Of a stretch of 58,574 nt of DNA, positions 29,795 through 38,900 are shown piece by piece. This DNA is from Chloroflexota bacterium. GTDB lineage: Bacteria > Chloroflexota > Anaerolineae > Anaerolineales > Villigracilaceae. Under the pieces are notes generated by a model. The model searched no databases. It saw only the letters and a list, made by a program, of their open reading frames with translations, and was not told where the DNA came from. Within the stretch, counting starts at the first letter, position 1, and every line of letters begins with the position of its first letter. The stretch spans positions 1 through 58,574 of the forward strand of contig JAEWVF010000006.1 of NCBI GenBank assembly GCA_023459215.1. The letters are read 5' to 3'. A program made the translations under genes and the position numbers.

Positions 29795-30490
29795 TCAAGA
29801 CTGTTCCTGCCCGGCATAAACGCCGCGATACTCATCGGGTAAAAGTTCGGCAATCGTGCGCATGACCAGGTCAACGTTCTGCTGGCGGGACTGGCGGCGC
29901 GCTTCGCCTTTGCCCTCCACCGCCGGCAACCGGATGGGTTTGCCAACCCGCAGCGTCAGGGTCGGGCGGACGCCGCGAACCGCGCGGGTGAAGAAATCGC
30001 TGGTGGTGCCAATAATCGCCACCGGGACAACCGCGACTCCGGCCTCTTCGATGATATAGGCCAATCCTGGCCGGGCGCGGCGCATCCCAGGTGTGCGCGT
30101 GCGTCCGCCTTCCGGCGAAATGACCAAGGGAAAGCCGGAACGCAGCACCCTTAACACCCGCTCAAGCGCCTGACGGTCATATTCGCCGCGATGGACGGGA
30201 ATACCGCCAAAGAGCCGCACCAACAGGTTTTGGCCAAAGCCAGTCCGCTTCCAGATATCTGACGCGCCCAGGGCCTCGATGTTTTCGGGCCAGAAGGTGA
30301 TCAGGAAAGGCGGGTCAAAAGTAGAGACATGGTTGAAAGCGGCCACATACGCCGAGCCGCGGGGGATATTTTCCAGGCCTTCGAGTTCAATTTTGGCCAG
30401 CAAATGAAACAAGCCGCGAAAAACAGGCCGCAGCAGGGTGCGCGCCCAACGATTGAGCAAGGGGGGCCGGTACGGTTCTAGCGCTTGCAT
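29795..30490 (-). CDS. 1-acyl-sn-glycerol-3-phosphate acyltransferase (PlsC-like)
   Basis: A 231-residue membrane-associated acyltransferase. The HX4D catalytic motif is NHVSTFD, and the glycerophosphate-binding motif is SPEGGRTRTPG. FGGIPVHRG is the usual third block and VPVAIIGT the fourth. It should acylate lysophosphatidate during phospholipid synthesis. Its first 13 bases overlap the end of cmk, an association also known in other bacteria. plsY at 48061 supplies the earlier acylation step. Confidence 0.93.
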   Translation of the reverse strand: MQALEPYRPPLLNRWARTLLRPVFRGLFHLLAKIELEGLENIPRGSAYVAAFNHVSTFDPPFLITFWPENIEALGASDIWKRTGFGQNLLVRLFGGIPVHRGEYDRQALERVLRVLRSGFPLVISPEGGRTRTPGMRRARPGLAYIIEEAGVAVVPVAIIGTTSDFFTRAVRGVRPTLTLRVGKPIRLPAVEGKGEARRQSRQQNVDLVMRTIAELLPDEYRGVYAGQEQS

Positions 30491-31155
30491 AGCGACAGGG
30501 CTTTTTGGAAAACCTGGTCAGCGTTGAGTTTATCGGAGTCAATCAGAACGGCATCTTCAGCCGGTTTAAGGGGAGCAACATCGCGGGTGGAGTCGATCCG
30601 GTCGCGCTCGTTGACTTTGGTCAGGATCTCGTCAAAGTTGGCGTTCCCGCCGCGTTGCAGGGTCTCTTCATAGCGGCGGCGAGCGCGTTCCCCCGCGGAG
30701 GCATCCAGGTAAATCTTGACATCCGCATCCGGCAAAACGACCGTGCCGATGTCGCGCCCGACCATGACCACCCGGCCACGCAAACCGATGCGGCGCTGTT
30801 GGAGGGTCAGGGCGGAGCGCACGCCAGGGTAAGCGGCCACAACTGAAACGTTGGCATCCACCTCGGGCTTGCGGATATCCCAGGTGATGTCCTGGCCGTC
30901 GACAACGATGTCACAGGAGCGGCCATCTTCGAACGAAGCCGGCGAGACCTCGATTGGCACATCCTCGGCGAGACGGGTTACCGCCGCCTCGTCGCGCAGG
31001 TCGATGCCGCGCTGGAGGGCCAGCCAGGTGACGGCGCGGTACATCAAACCGGTGTCAAAATAAAGATAGCCCAACGATTCTGCCAGGCGAAAACCGAGCG
31101 TAGATTTCCCCGATGCGGCTGGGCCGTCGATGGCAATAATGCGCAAATCAGACAT
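30478..31155 (-). CDS. cmk: Cytidylate kinase
   Basis: This 225-residue nucleotide kinase phosphorylates CMP and dCMP with ATP. The P-loop is DGPAASGKST, followed by LGYLYFDTGLMYRAVT, VGRDIGTVVLPDADVKIYL and the lid RRRYEE with RDRIDSTRDVAPL, all typical of Cmk. The ATG at 31155 has a CAGGAG at eight bases. It is co-transcribed with the downstream plsC-like gene. A stem-loop at 31186-31230 separates it from the upstream membrane-protein operon. Confidence 0.96.
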   Translation of the reverse strand: MSDLRIIAIDGPAASGKSTLGFRLAESLGYLYFDTGLMYRAVTWLALQRGIDLRDEAAVTRLAEDVPIEVSPASFEDGRSCDIVVDGQDITWDIRKPEVDANVSVVAAYPGVRSALTLQQRRIGLRGRVVMVGRDIGTVVLPDADVKIYLDASAGERARRRYEETLQRGGNANFDEILTKVNERDRIDSTRDVAPLKPAEDAVLIDSDKLNADQVFQKALSLCKR

Positions 31156-31185
31156 GATACTCCTGTAGAAAGGTAAATTTTGACA

Positions 31186-31230
31186 GAAACACGGAGACAT
31201 GTTTCGCTTGGAAGCATGTCTCCGCGTTTC
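31186..31230. terminator. Stem-loop between the GT-C operon and cmk
   Basis: Arms 31186-31201 and 31215-31230 pair with one mismatch (ACGGAGACATG core). The T-run after it on the minus strand is weak, so it may be a terminator or a repeat. Confidence 0.5.
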
Positions 31231-31250
31231 GAGCAACAAAAAAGTCGTTT

Positions 31251-33044
31251 TTAAGGAACGAGGTTCTGGGAATCGGGGAATAAATCGGTGCGCGCCCAGA
31301 ACAGAACGGTTTCGTAGCCCTGGGGCAAGTCGTGGTTCACCACCCAGCGCAGCCACTCATCGGGCAGGGAGCCTTCCCAGCCCGGATAGGAACGAAAGGC
31401 CAGGGTTGCGCCACGATAGCCCGCTTCCAATTCCGGCATGGAGGCCTGGCTCGGCATCACGATCAGGTCGGGATTTGATTCGAGCGAGAGCGCCTTGCTG
31501 CTGCTAACCTGCCATTCGCGTAATAGCCAGCGCAGGGCGGGCGAATCAATATCCACCAGGGCAACGCGCAGCGCCAGATCTGCGCCGCGGGCTGTCAGCG
31601 ATAGCTCACGGGCCTGGGTTGCAATCACACCGATCTCACGAGTCTGCGGGCCGGAGGGCCACATCTCAACAGTGGCGTTTGGCCGCAGGTTAGCAGCAAA
31701 GGAAGCCATCGCCAGACTATAAATCGCCAGCGCGGGAAGCATGCCCCAGAAAAATCCCTGGGCAGCGACCTGCTTCGACCAGCCGAAAGCAACCAGCAAA
31801 ACGCTCAAGGCCAGGAGCACCAGCGCCCCCGCCGTCACCAGCCAGCGCAGTTGGGTGCCTGCGGCGTCAAACGTCACCAGTGCAGCGCCGGCAAAGTTGA
31901 GCCAGGCAAAAGCCAGCAGGATGAACGTCAAGAGGGACATGCCGAGCGTTTCCCAGACTCCGCTGGAAACATAAATCGGCTGAGGCTCGGATTCAAATGT
32001 TTCTTCGTCAGAGTCGGGCAAGGCAGCGGAAAAATTGGAGGGTTCGGCCAGTTTTTGGTAATGAATCTCAATAAGCGGGGCAATGGAACGCAGCCAGCGC
32101 GCAGCTTCCAGCGCCGCCAGCGTCGACAAAGGCACGAGCGACCAGCCCAAATCGGCCACCTGACGGGAGGGGAACAACAAAGCCAGCAACAGGGAAAACA
32201 GGAACCACAAGCCGAGGAAGATCACCAGCGGGTCGCGGCGTTCGAAAAGACGCGCCAGCGCAACCAACGCCAAAACCAGGGCCGGGAATTGATAAAAGAA
32301 GAGGGCCACCAGGGGCAGCCAGACAGGCGCACCGGCATCAGCGGTGAAACGGGCAAAAAAGTCACCCAGCGAGGCCAGTCCCGCCCCCAGGCCGCCGGGA
32401 GCCAACAGGAAAAGGCTGCCGAAAACCAGGTAAGTTCCGATGGCGAAATATAGCGCCTGGCGGGCCTGCTCACGGTCAAACTCAAAGGGGACTTCAGGGG
32501 AAAAATAACGCGCCAAAACTAACGCCAGGGCCAGAGCAATCAAACCGGGCCAGAGCGCACTGCCGGAAAGCAGGGCCAACCCAGCCAGGAAACCCGCCAG
32601 GCGGACAAATCCGTTCCGCCAGGCGCCCCAGGCCAGCACAACCAGGCTGATTGCCAGGATCGGGCTGCCCGCCGTCCGCGAGAGCGCCAGCAAACCCGGC
32701 TCAAAAGCCAAAACAAAGGCCAGGATAATGGCTGCCTTCTCACCCAGGCGCTCACGAAAGAGAGCCGGAGCCAGGACAAGGGCGCTGCCCACCAGAGCCG
32801 GCAGCAAACGCGCCACAAAGTTGGAGGATTGCAAGACGAAGAACAAGACCGCCGTCAGGTTGACGTAGCCCGGCTGCGGACCAAAATCAATCGGCAAGCC
32901 ACGGGCCAAATCAAAAGCCTGGAGCGCCCAGGCCGCTTCGGCATCCGACAGCGGGACTTCTCCGAGGCGCAACAGACGCACCAACAGGGCCAGCATAAAG
33001 GCCAGCCCGAACCAAAGTTTGTGATTCTTCAATGAAAAGTCCAT
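31251..33044 (-). CDS. GT-C fold (ArnT/PMT-like, GT39-type) membrane glycosyltransferase-like protein
   Basis: This 597-residue protein has about 11-12 membrane helices. An acidic motif PLSDAEAAWALQAF lies in the first outside loop, as expected for the catalytic base of GT-C dolichyl/polyprenyl-phosphate-sugar transferases such as ArnT and PMT. A soluble C-terminal part of about 120 residues follows the last helix. It starts 15 bases after the YYY-family gene at 33060 and is the last gene of the operon. The sugar donor and acceptor are unknown; lipid-linked glycosylation of surface proteins or lipids is the likely setting. Confidence 0.78.
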   Translation of the reverse strand: MDFSLKNHKLWFGLAFMLALLVRLLRLGEVPLSDAEAAWALQAFDLARGLPIDFGPQPGYVNLTAVLFFVLQSSNFVARLLPALVGSALVLAPALFRERLGEKAAIILAFVLAFEPGLLALSRTAGSPILAISLVVLAWGAWRNGFVRLAGFLAGLALLSGSALWPGLIALALALVLARYFSPEVPFEFDREQARQALYFAIGTYLVFGSLFLLAPGGLGAGLASLGDFFARFTADAGAPVWLPLVALFFYQFPALVLALVALARLFERRDPLVIFLGLWFLFSLLLALLFPSRQVADLGWSLVPLSTLAALEAARWLRSIAPLIEIHYQKLAEPSNFSAALPDSDEETFESEPQPIYVSSGVWETLGMSLLTFILLAFAWLNFAGAALVTFDAAGTQLRWLVTAGALVLLALSVLLVAFGWSKQVAAQGFFWGMLPALAIYSLAMASFAANLRPNATVEMWPSGPQTREIGVIATQARELSLTARGADLALRVALVDIDSPALRWLLREWQVSSSKALSLESNPDLIVMPSQASMPELEAGYRGATLAFRSYPGWEGSLPDEWLRWVVNHDLPQGYETVLFWARTDLFPDSQNLVP

Positions 33045-33059
33045 AAATCTAATTTTACC

Positions 33060-35594
33060 CTACGGCCTTTCAGGAACAAGGTAAACCACCGTGTCGCCGG
33101 AGCGGAAAATCTCGGGCAGGTTGGCAAATTTCGGTTCGTAAACTTGGTAGGTGCGACGCTCAAGCCCGCCAAGCACCACATAACGCACGTTATAACGCGC
33201 CAGAATCTCGCTGGTCTTCTCCCAGGAAGGCATTTCATATAACAGGCGAATATCCTCCTGACGTCCGGCAAAGGCCTGGCTGCCGCCGCGCCATTGAAGT
33301 TGGTGCCCGCCCCAGCCCATGATATTCGGCAGGCCGGAATGGGTCGCCATCCGGGCATATTCGGTGTAACTGTCAATGGTAGAGGCTTCAGCCACTACCC
33401 CCAGCGGTTGGTCAGCCAAAAAGCGGATCGCCGCAGCGTCGTCTGGAACGTAATATGTAAGATAAGCGCTCGAATCCAGGTTCGGTTCATCCTGGAAATA
33501 GTTGGCGCGGTTCGGCAGGCTCAAAATCGGGTAGGCCAATCCCATCACCAGAACCAGGAGCAGCGCCGTCTTGGCCAACCAGCCGAAAAGGGCGCGCGCT
33601 TCGCTGAAAATCGTCACAAACCCAAAGGCCGCAACCAGGGACCAGAGCGCCCAGGCCTGGTAATAGAATTTGAAGACGGTGTTCATGCGGCTGCCGAAAA
33701 TATCGCCCAGGAAAACAAACTCGGGAGCCAGCACCATCAGACCGCCCAGTAAAACCATCAGGAGCAGGAAGGGAAGAGGCTGGTCACCCGCGGCAGGCGA
33801 ACGCCTGGCTGGAGCCGATTGCGCGGGATGACCTTCGGCGGGAACGACCTGCGCCGCAGGCTGGATCGCCGTTAAATAGGATAACGCCGCACCGATCAGG
33901 AACAGGAGGCTGGCCAGCCCGCCGATAAACTCGAAACGACGCAGGGTGGCTGCGGCCAAAACTTCCGCGGCGCCGGTCGCGCCCTGGGCGGTGATAAAAC
34001 TGCGGGCAATGCCGGTATTGGCCATCAGCAGGCCAAACAAAACGGAAAACAGCCAGAGGGCAAGCGCAAAGCCAAGCGTAACGCCGAAACCCAGGCGCAG
34101 GTTAGCCGGCAAACGTCCGCGCAGATGCCAGAGGAACAGGTACAGCGGCACAAACAACGAACCGAACATAATCCACAGGTATGCGCCGCGCGTCGGGAAA
34201 ACAACATTGGGCAAAATGCCGCCCGCCTGCGAAGAGAAGCTGACATAAAACGGCAAATAGAGCAAAATCGAGGCCAGGCCAAGCGTAAAACCAACCGAAA
34301 TCAACTCTTCTAGCCGGCCCCAGCCCCAACCCTGCTCGCGCACCCGGTTCAGAATCAGGCCAATCCCAACCAGCGCCAGGTAGACCGGCAAATCCCAGGT
34401 GTTCAGGAAAGCCAGTCCGCCCAGGGCAACTGCCAGAGTAATAAAACCCGTCAGGGAAAGCGGCAGGCGGGTCAGGCGCAAGTCGATCTCGCCTTTCCAG
34501 CCGCCCAGGTAAGCGTTCAGGGCCAGGCCCATCACCAGCAAGCCAAAAGGCGTCGCCAGGACGTGCGGGTGCAAATCAGCCAGCAGGTAGGAGAAAAAGG
34601 GAAATTCATCGATAATCTCGCCAAAGTTGCCAGCCAGGTCATAATCATGAATCACGCGCGATGCGCGCCACCACCACCAAAAACGGGTGGGCGCGAAGGC
34701 TTCATTGAACCAGACCGGAATCCCCTGCCAACCCTGCTCGGCCCAAATGGCGCTAAAAAGCTGGCCCAGGTCAACCGGCGGGACGGCTGGCGGCGTGCTC
34801 AGGTCTTTCATATTCAGCCAGGCCCAGAAGGGGCCGGTAGCCGAACCGTCCGCGGCGAAGGTCCAGCCGATTCCGCGGCGGTGCAGGACTTCGAGGAAAC
34901 CTTCCAGGTTACTGACAATCAGCAGGAAAAGCGGCCCCGACAAGGCCGGGAGAAGGGCACTTTTTCGGCGCGCAATCGTTAGAAAGTTGAACAGCAATCC
35001 GTAGGCGCCAGCCGCACTCATGCCAAACACCAGGGCAATCATCAGGTTGAAAGCCACCCCGCCGGAGGTGGCGGTAAATTTCGCCATCATGCCAGTCAGG
35101 ACGTAACCGAAATAATAGTAAGAAATGGCATACCCGGCCAGCCAGGGGTCGTTGGGCGGGAAAGTTTCTGAGCGCAGGACGGCATTGATAAAAGCCAGTT
35201 CCATCGGCTTTTCAGTGCCGGTGGCATCGGGCGCGTGGGCGCGGACGTAGGCCAGACCAGCAAACGCCAGCAGGAACAGAATCTCCACCGTCAGCACATA
35301 GCGCCATTGGGCTTTCAACCAATCCAAGGGTGATTTGCCCGGCTCAGAACGCGTCCCCCACCAGAGCGAGAAGGCCGCAAGCACAAACAGGGTTGCAAAC
35401 AATCCGCCCACATCGTTGCGCACCAGGCCAAAAATGGCCGACAGCCAGAAGATGAATCCCCAGGCCAGCAGGCCGAGGGCGCGGCTGAGGGCATATCCGC
35501 GCTCGGGCAGGGCCGGCAGCAGGCGGTACGTCAGCGGAAAAGCCAGCAGCCCCAGGACGGTAATCAGCAGGTACCAGAGCACAAAGTTAGTCAT
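33060..35594 (-). CDS. YYY/DUF2298-family multi-pass membrane protein
   Basis: An 844-residue hydrophobic protein (about 18-20 helices) of the family known as Chlor_Arch_YYY or DUF2298. The signature YYYxG is here as ISYYYFGYVLTG. Other segments are shared with the second half of the 1735-residue protein: a DLHxH motif (LLADLHPHVLATPF), SRVI, RMNTVFKFYYQAW and a Gly-Trp-His-Gln patch in NIMGWGGHQLQWRGG. The layout, helices with invariant polar motifs and a C-terminal soluble tail, suggests a GT-C-type transferase, but the family has no proven function. It overlaps the DUF952 gene by four bases. Confidence 0.9.
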   Translation of the reverse strand: MTNFVLWYLLITVLGLLAFPLTYRLLPALPERGYALSRALGLLAWGFIFWLSAIFGLVRNDVGGLFATLFVLAAFSLWWGTRSEPGKSPLDWLKAQWRYVLTVEILFLLAFAGLAYVRAHAPDATGTEKPMELAFINAVLRSETFPPNDPWLAGYAISYYYFGYVLTGMMAKFTATSGGVAFNLMIALVFGMSAAGAYGLLFNFLTIARRKSALLPALSGPLFLLIVSNLEGFLEVLHRRGIGWTFAADGSATGPFWAWLNMKDLSTPPAVPPVDLGQLFSAIWAEQGWQGIPVWFNEAFAPTRFWWWWRASRVIHDYDLAGNFGEIIDEFPFFSYLLADLHPHVLATPFGLLVMGLALNAYLGGWKGEIDLRLTRLPLSLTGFITLAVALGGLAFLNTWDLPVYLALVGIGLILNRVREQGWGWGRLEELISVGFTLGLASILLYLPFYVSFSSQAGGILPNVVFPTRGAYLWIMFGSLFVPLYLFLWHLRGRLPANLRLGFGVTLGFALALWLFSVLFGLLMANTGIARSFITAQGATGAAEVLAAATLRRFEFIGGLASLLFLIGAALSYLTAIQPAAQVVPAEGHPAQSAPARRSPAAGDQPLPFLLLMVLLGGLMVLAPEFVFLGDIFGSRMNTVFKFYYQAWALWSLVAAFGFVTIFSEARALFGWLAKTALLLVLVMGLAYPILSLPNRANYFQDEPNLDSSAYLTYYVPDDAAAIRFLADQPLGVVAEASTIDSYTEYARMATHSGLPNIMGWGGHQLQWRGGSQAFAGRQEDIRLLYEMPSWEKTSEILARYNVRYVVLGGLERRTYQVYEPKFANLPEIFRSGDTVVYLVPERP

Positions 35595-35950
35595 AGGTTT
35601 TCAGGAAAGACAAAAGTCCCATCGGCGCGCGGCTCGAACGGGTAAGCCGCCAGAACGGCTTCGGGATTGAGCGGCCCGTAGAGATGCGGAAACAGGTCTG
35701 CGGGTGGCAGCGATCCGCTCGCGGGCGTTGCCGGATGAACGGGAGCCTCCCAACGCAGTTCGCTGGTCAGGCGCTGCGGGTCAACTTCGAGCAGGAGCAG
35801 CCCGCGCTGTCCGCTGTAAAAGGCATTCGCCACCCCCAACACCTGGTCGAGGCGCGAAAAATGGATAAAGCCCTCGCGCGTCAACGATTCGGGCCGATAA
35901 GGCTGGCCAGCCTGCCAGGCCGCTTGCGAGACGATGTGGTAAATCTTCAT
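35591..35950 (-). CDS. DUF952-family protein
   Basis: A 119-residue soluble protein of the DUF952 family. IYHIVSQAAWQAG, EGFIHFSRLDQV, NAFYSGQRGLLLLEVD and FPHLYGPLNPEAV match the conserved blocks. The conserved His and Arg residues recall an ADP-ribosyl-transferase-like fold, but the function is not known. It overlaps both neighbours by four bases (ATGA), so it is tightly co-translated with the two YYY-family membrane proteins. Confidence 0.86.
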   Translation of the reverse strand: MKIYHIVSQAAWQAGQPYRPESLTREGFIHFSRLDQVLGVANAFYSGQRGLLLLEVDPQRLTSELRWEAPVHPATPASGSLPPADLFPHLYGPLNPEAVLAAYPFEPRADGTFVFPENL

Positions 35951-38900
35951 GGAAGAACCTCATAGATGACCGTATCCGCATCACGATAGACCGAACGCCA
36001 CAATTTGCCGTCCTGGCTCTCGAACTTGAGCAAGCCGCCGGGCGGATAGTAGATGCGTTCCATCTGGCCAACGAGGATATAGTGAACCTCGTATTTTTCG
36101 ATGAACTCACGCGCCTGGGCCAGGTCGGCGGTATTGTAAAAATCATTGACTTCGGCCACGCGGTTGAAGACCCAGGTGTCGGGGGTCAGGGTGCGCTGCT
36201 GGCGCTGGTGCCAGTTCCAGCCGACGACCGAGGGCAGGCCGGTGTAAATGGTATAACGCGAACCCCAGCGATATTCGGGGGCATGGCCTTCGACGATAAC
36301 CGGGGAGGCCTCGACATTTTCTTGCAACCAGCGAATGGCGCGGTAATCCTGGCTCAAATCCATTTCCTGGCTGTCCCAGTAGCGGGCATAGGCCATGTAT
36401 TCCATGCTGTCCAGGGTCAGCGGGACGCCGGAAGCCATGCGGTCATTAATCTTGTCGATGGAGCCGGTCAGGGTGAACAGGAAAGCGCCGCCAAACAGGG
36501 CAAGCAGGCCAAATTGCCAGAAACTGCGCCAGCCCAGGCTCCATTGATCGAGTTCGGAGAGGGTCACGGCCAGGGCCAGGCCGGAGGCAACCGCAAACAT
36601 AACCCAAGCCTGCATGTATAGTTTGAAAATAGTGTTCATGCGCCCCAGATCGCCGGAAAGGGCGAACAATTCGACAAACAGGGTGATGGCCAGGGCCGTG
36701 CCAATCAGGAAGAGCGCCATCCGTTTGGCGTCAGGCTGGTCGGGGCGCAGAATCAAGAGCAAGGCCCAGGCGGCAAGAGGCAGGATGAACCAGGCAATCG
36801 TCGCACCGCCGACAAAAATCAGCAGGAACAGGGCCGCCAGGAAGAGCACCAGCGCCAGTTCGATCAGGATGCGATAAGGTTTGAGGCGGTTGAGCGCCGA
36901 AAGCGGAGTCTGGGCCAGCCATTGGCGCGTTTCCCAGCCCATCCACAGGATGATGACGAACAGGAACAGACCCCAGTGCGTCCAGTAAGACCAGATCGGG
37001 GTACGCGACCCGGTCCACTGGCGGACTTCGCTGTAACCCAACCCGAACCACTGGGCATAAGGCTGGTACAAGGCCAGGGCGAAGAACGCGAGAACGGCCA
37101 CGCCGCCCAGGGCCAGCAATCCGCGCTGGAGGATCGGCGGCAGGCCGAAACGTTTCTCCTGGCCAACGTCCGCATAACGGAAAATGGAGTAAAGCACAAC
37201 GATCGCGCCCAGTGCCAGATAAGTCGGGAAATCCCAGGTATTGGTCGGGCGCAGCGCGCCAATCACCAATCCGCCGAAAGCCAGGCTGGCCAGCCAGCGC
37301 CAGGGTTTCAGATTGCGGGCAAACAGGATCGAAACCACCCAGGCAATGGCCAAGACCATAATCGGCAGGGCAATCATGTGGGCGTGCAAATCGCTATAAA
37401 TAAAAGTGAAGAGCGGAAATTCGGTAATCTCGTTGCCATCGCCGGGCGGGATGACACGGCTGGGATTCCAGTACCACTCACCCATCGGAATCTGCAAACC
37501 GGCCCCGGTGACCGCCTTGTACAATCCCTGCAAGGCCCAGCCCCAGCGCTGGAAAATCAAGACATCGAGGGCGTTGAATTGCTCATGGCCGACAGCCACT
37601 TTCTGCAAAGCCTGGTAAATCGTGCGAATGGTGCCCAGGTTGCCGACCAATACCAGGCCAATCGAAGCGCCCAGCCCGGCCATGAAGCGGCCATCGAAAA
37701 CCCGCTCCAAAGCATCAGAATCATCCTGGCGGCGGGCGCGGTCGAACAGATTCCAGGCTATCGCAAAGCCGCCAATCGCCAGCATGGCAAACAGGCTCGG
37801 CAGGATGAAGTTATACGCAATCGACGGGGTAATTCCAAGCAGTTTGACCGGTGTGCCAACCAGCACAAAGCCGTAGTAGTAATAGTTGATGTAACCGCCG
37901 GCAAACCAGGGGTCATAGGGCGGGAAAGTGGTGCTCTTCAGCACCGCATTGAAATAGGAGAAATCCATCGGGCGCTCCCCGCCTTTGGCCGGGTGCCACA
38001 AATCGGGGTTGCCGATGCGAATCAGCAAATCGATCAGGAAAAAGGCCAGGAACAGGGCTTCGACAACCAGGAAGTAGCGGCCACGGGAGCGCATCTCGGC
38101 TTTAATGGTTTCGCGCTGGCTCCAGGCCGCGCCCAGCCCCAGGAGCACAATCAGCCCCAGGCTGGCAGCAATCGCCGGACGGGAATACACACTGCCGAGC
38201 GAGGCGCTGAACCAGGACAGCCAAGAAAGCAGCATCAGGCCGGCAAAACGAGCCAGCGGATAGCCGCCATCGCGCAGTCCGGGCAGCAACAAGCGCAGGA
38301 GCGGGTAAGTCGCCGCACCCAGGAACAGCAGGAAAACATACCAGAGCAAAAGTCCCAGCAGCGGGAAGCGGTTCTGGAGGTAATCGTAGGAGAAGAGTTC
38401 GCTCCAGGTGCCGCCCGCGCGCTGAATGGCGAAACGTTCCGAGGAGAGCATCATGCCAAAGGAGGTTGTTCCCAAACCCTGGCCGGTCAGTTGAGCGGCT
38501 TCGGGCGCGCCCAGCATGTGGCACAAGGTCGGCTGGCCCAGGCAGACTCGCGGGGTCATCTCTCCGCCAGGGAAACTGCTGGCGCGCAGCGGGGTCAGGT
38601 GCACCGCCTGGGTTAAATCCACTCTCCCGAGGATATTGCGAACCACCTGTGGATCATAAGAATCGCTTTTCTTAAAGAGCAAGACCTTGGGGTGGTCGTA
38701 AACGCTAAAGGCTTCCTCGGCAAACTGGGTATTAATTTCCCAAAAGCCAAAATTACCCAAGTCCAGGGTTGGATAGGACTCAAAAACCTGGATCAACTCA
38801 TAACCCAACTGCTCCTGGAACATGCCGGGGCGGGCAACGCTATAACAGCGAAAAACATCATCTTCCGGGGGACAACCCAGCAAGGCATAGTAGAAAGTGG

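Noticed and set aside
36922..38616. A 564-codon open frame on the plus strand, antisense to the GT-C/YYY fusion gene
   Set aside because: It is an antisense shadow: its translation is rich in Gln, Arg and Gly with no domain, and the minus strand encodes clear conserved motifs.
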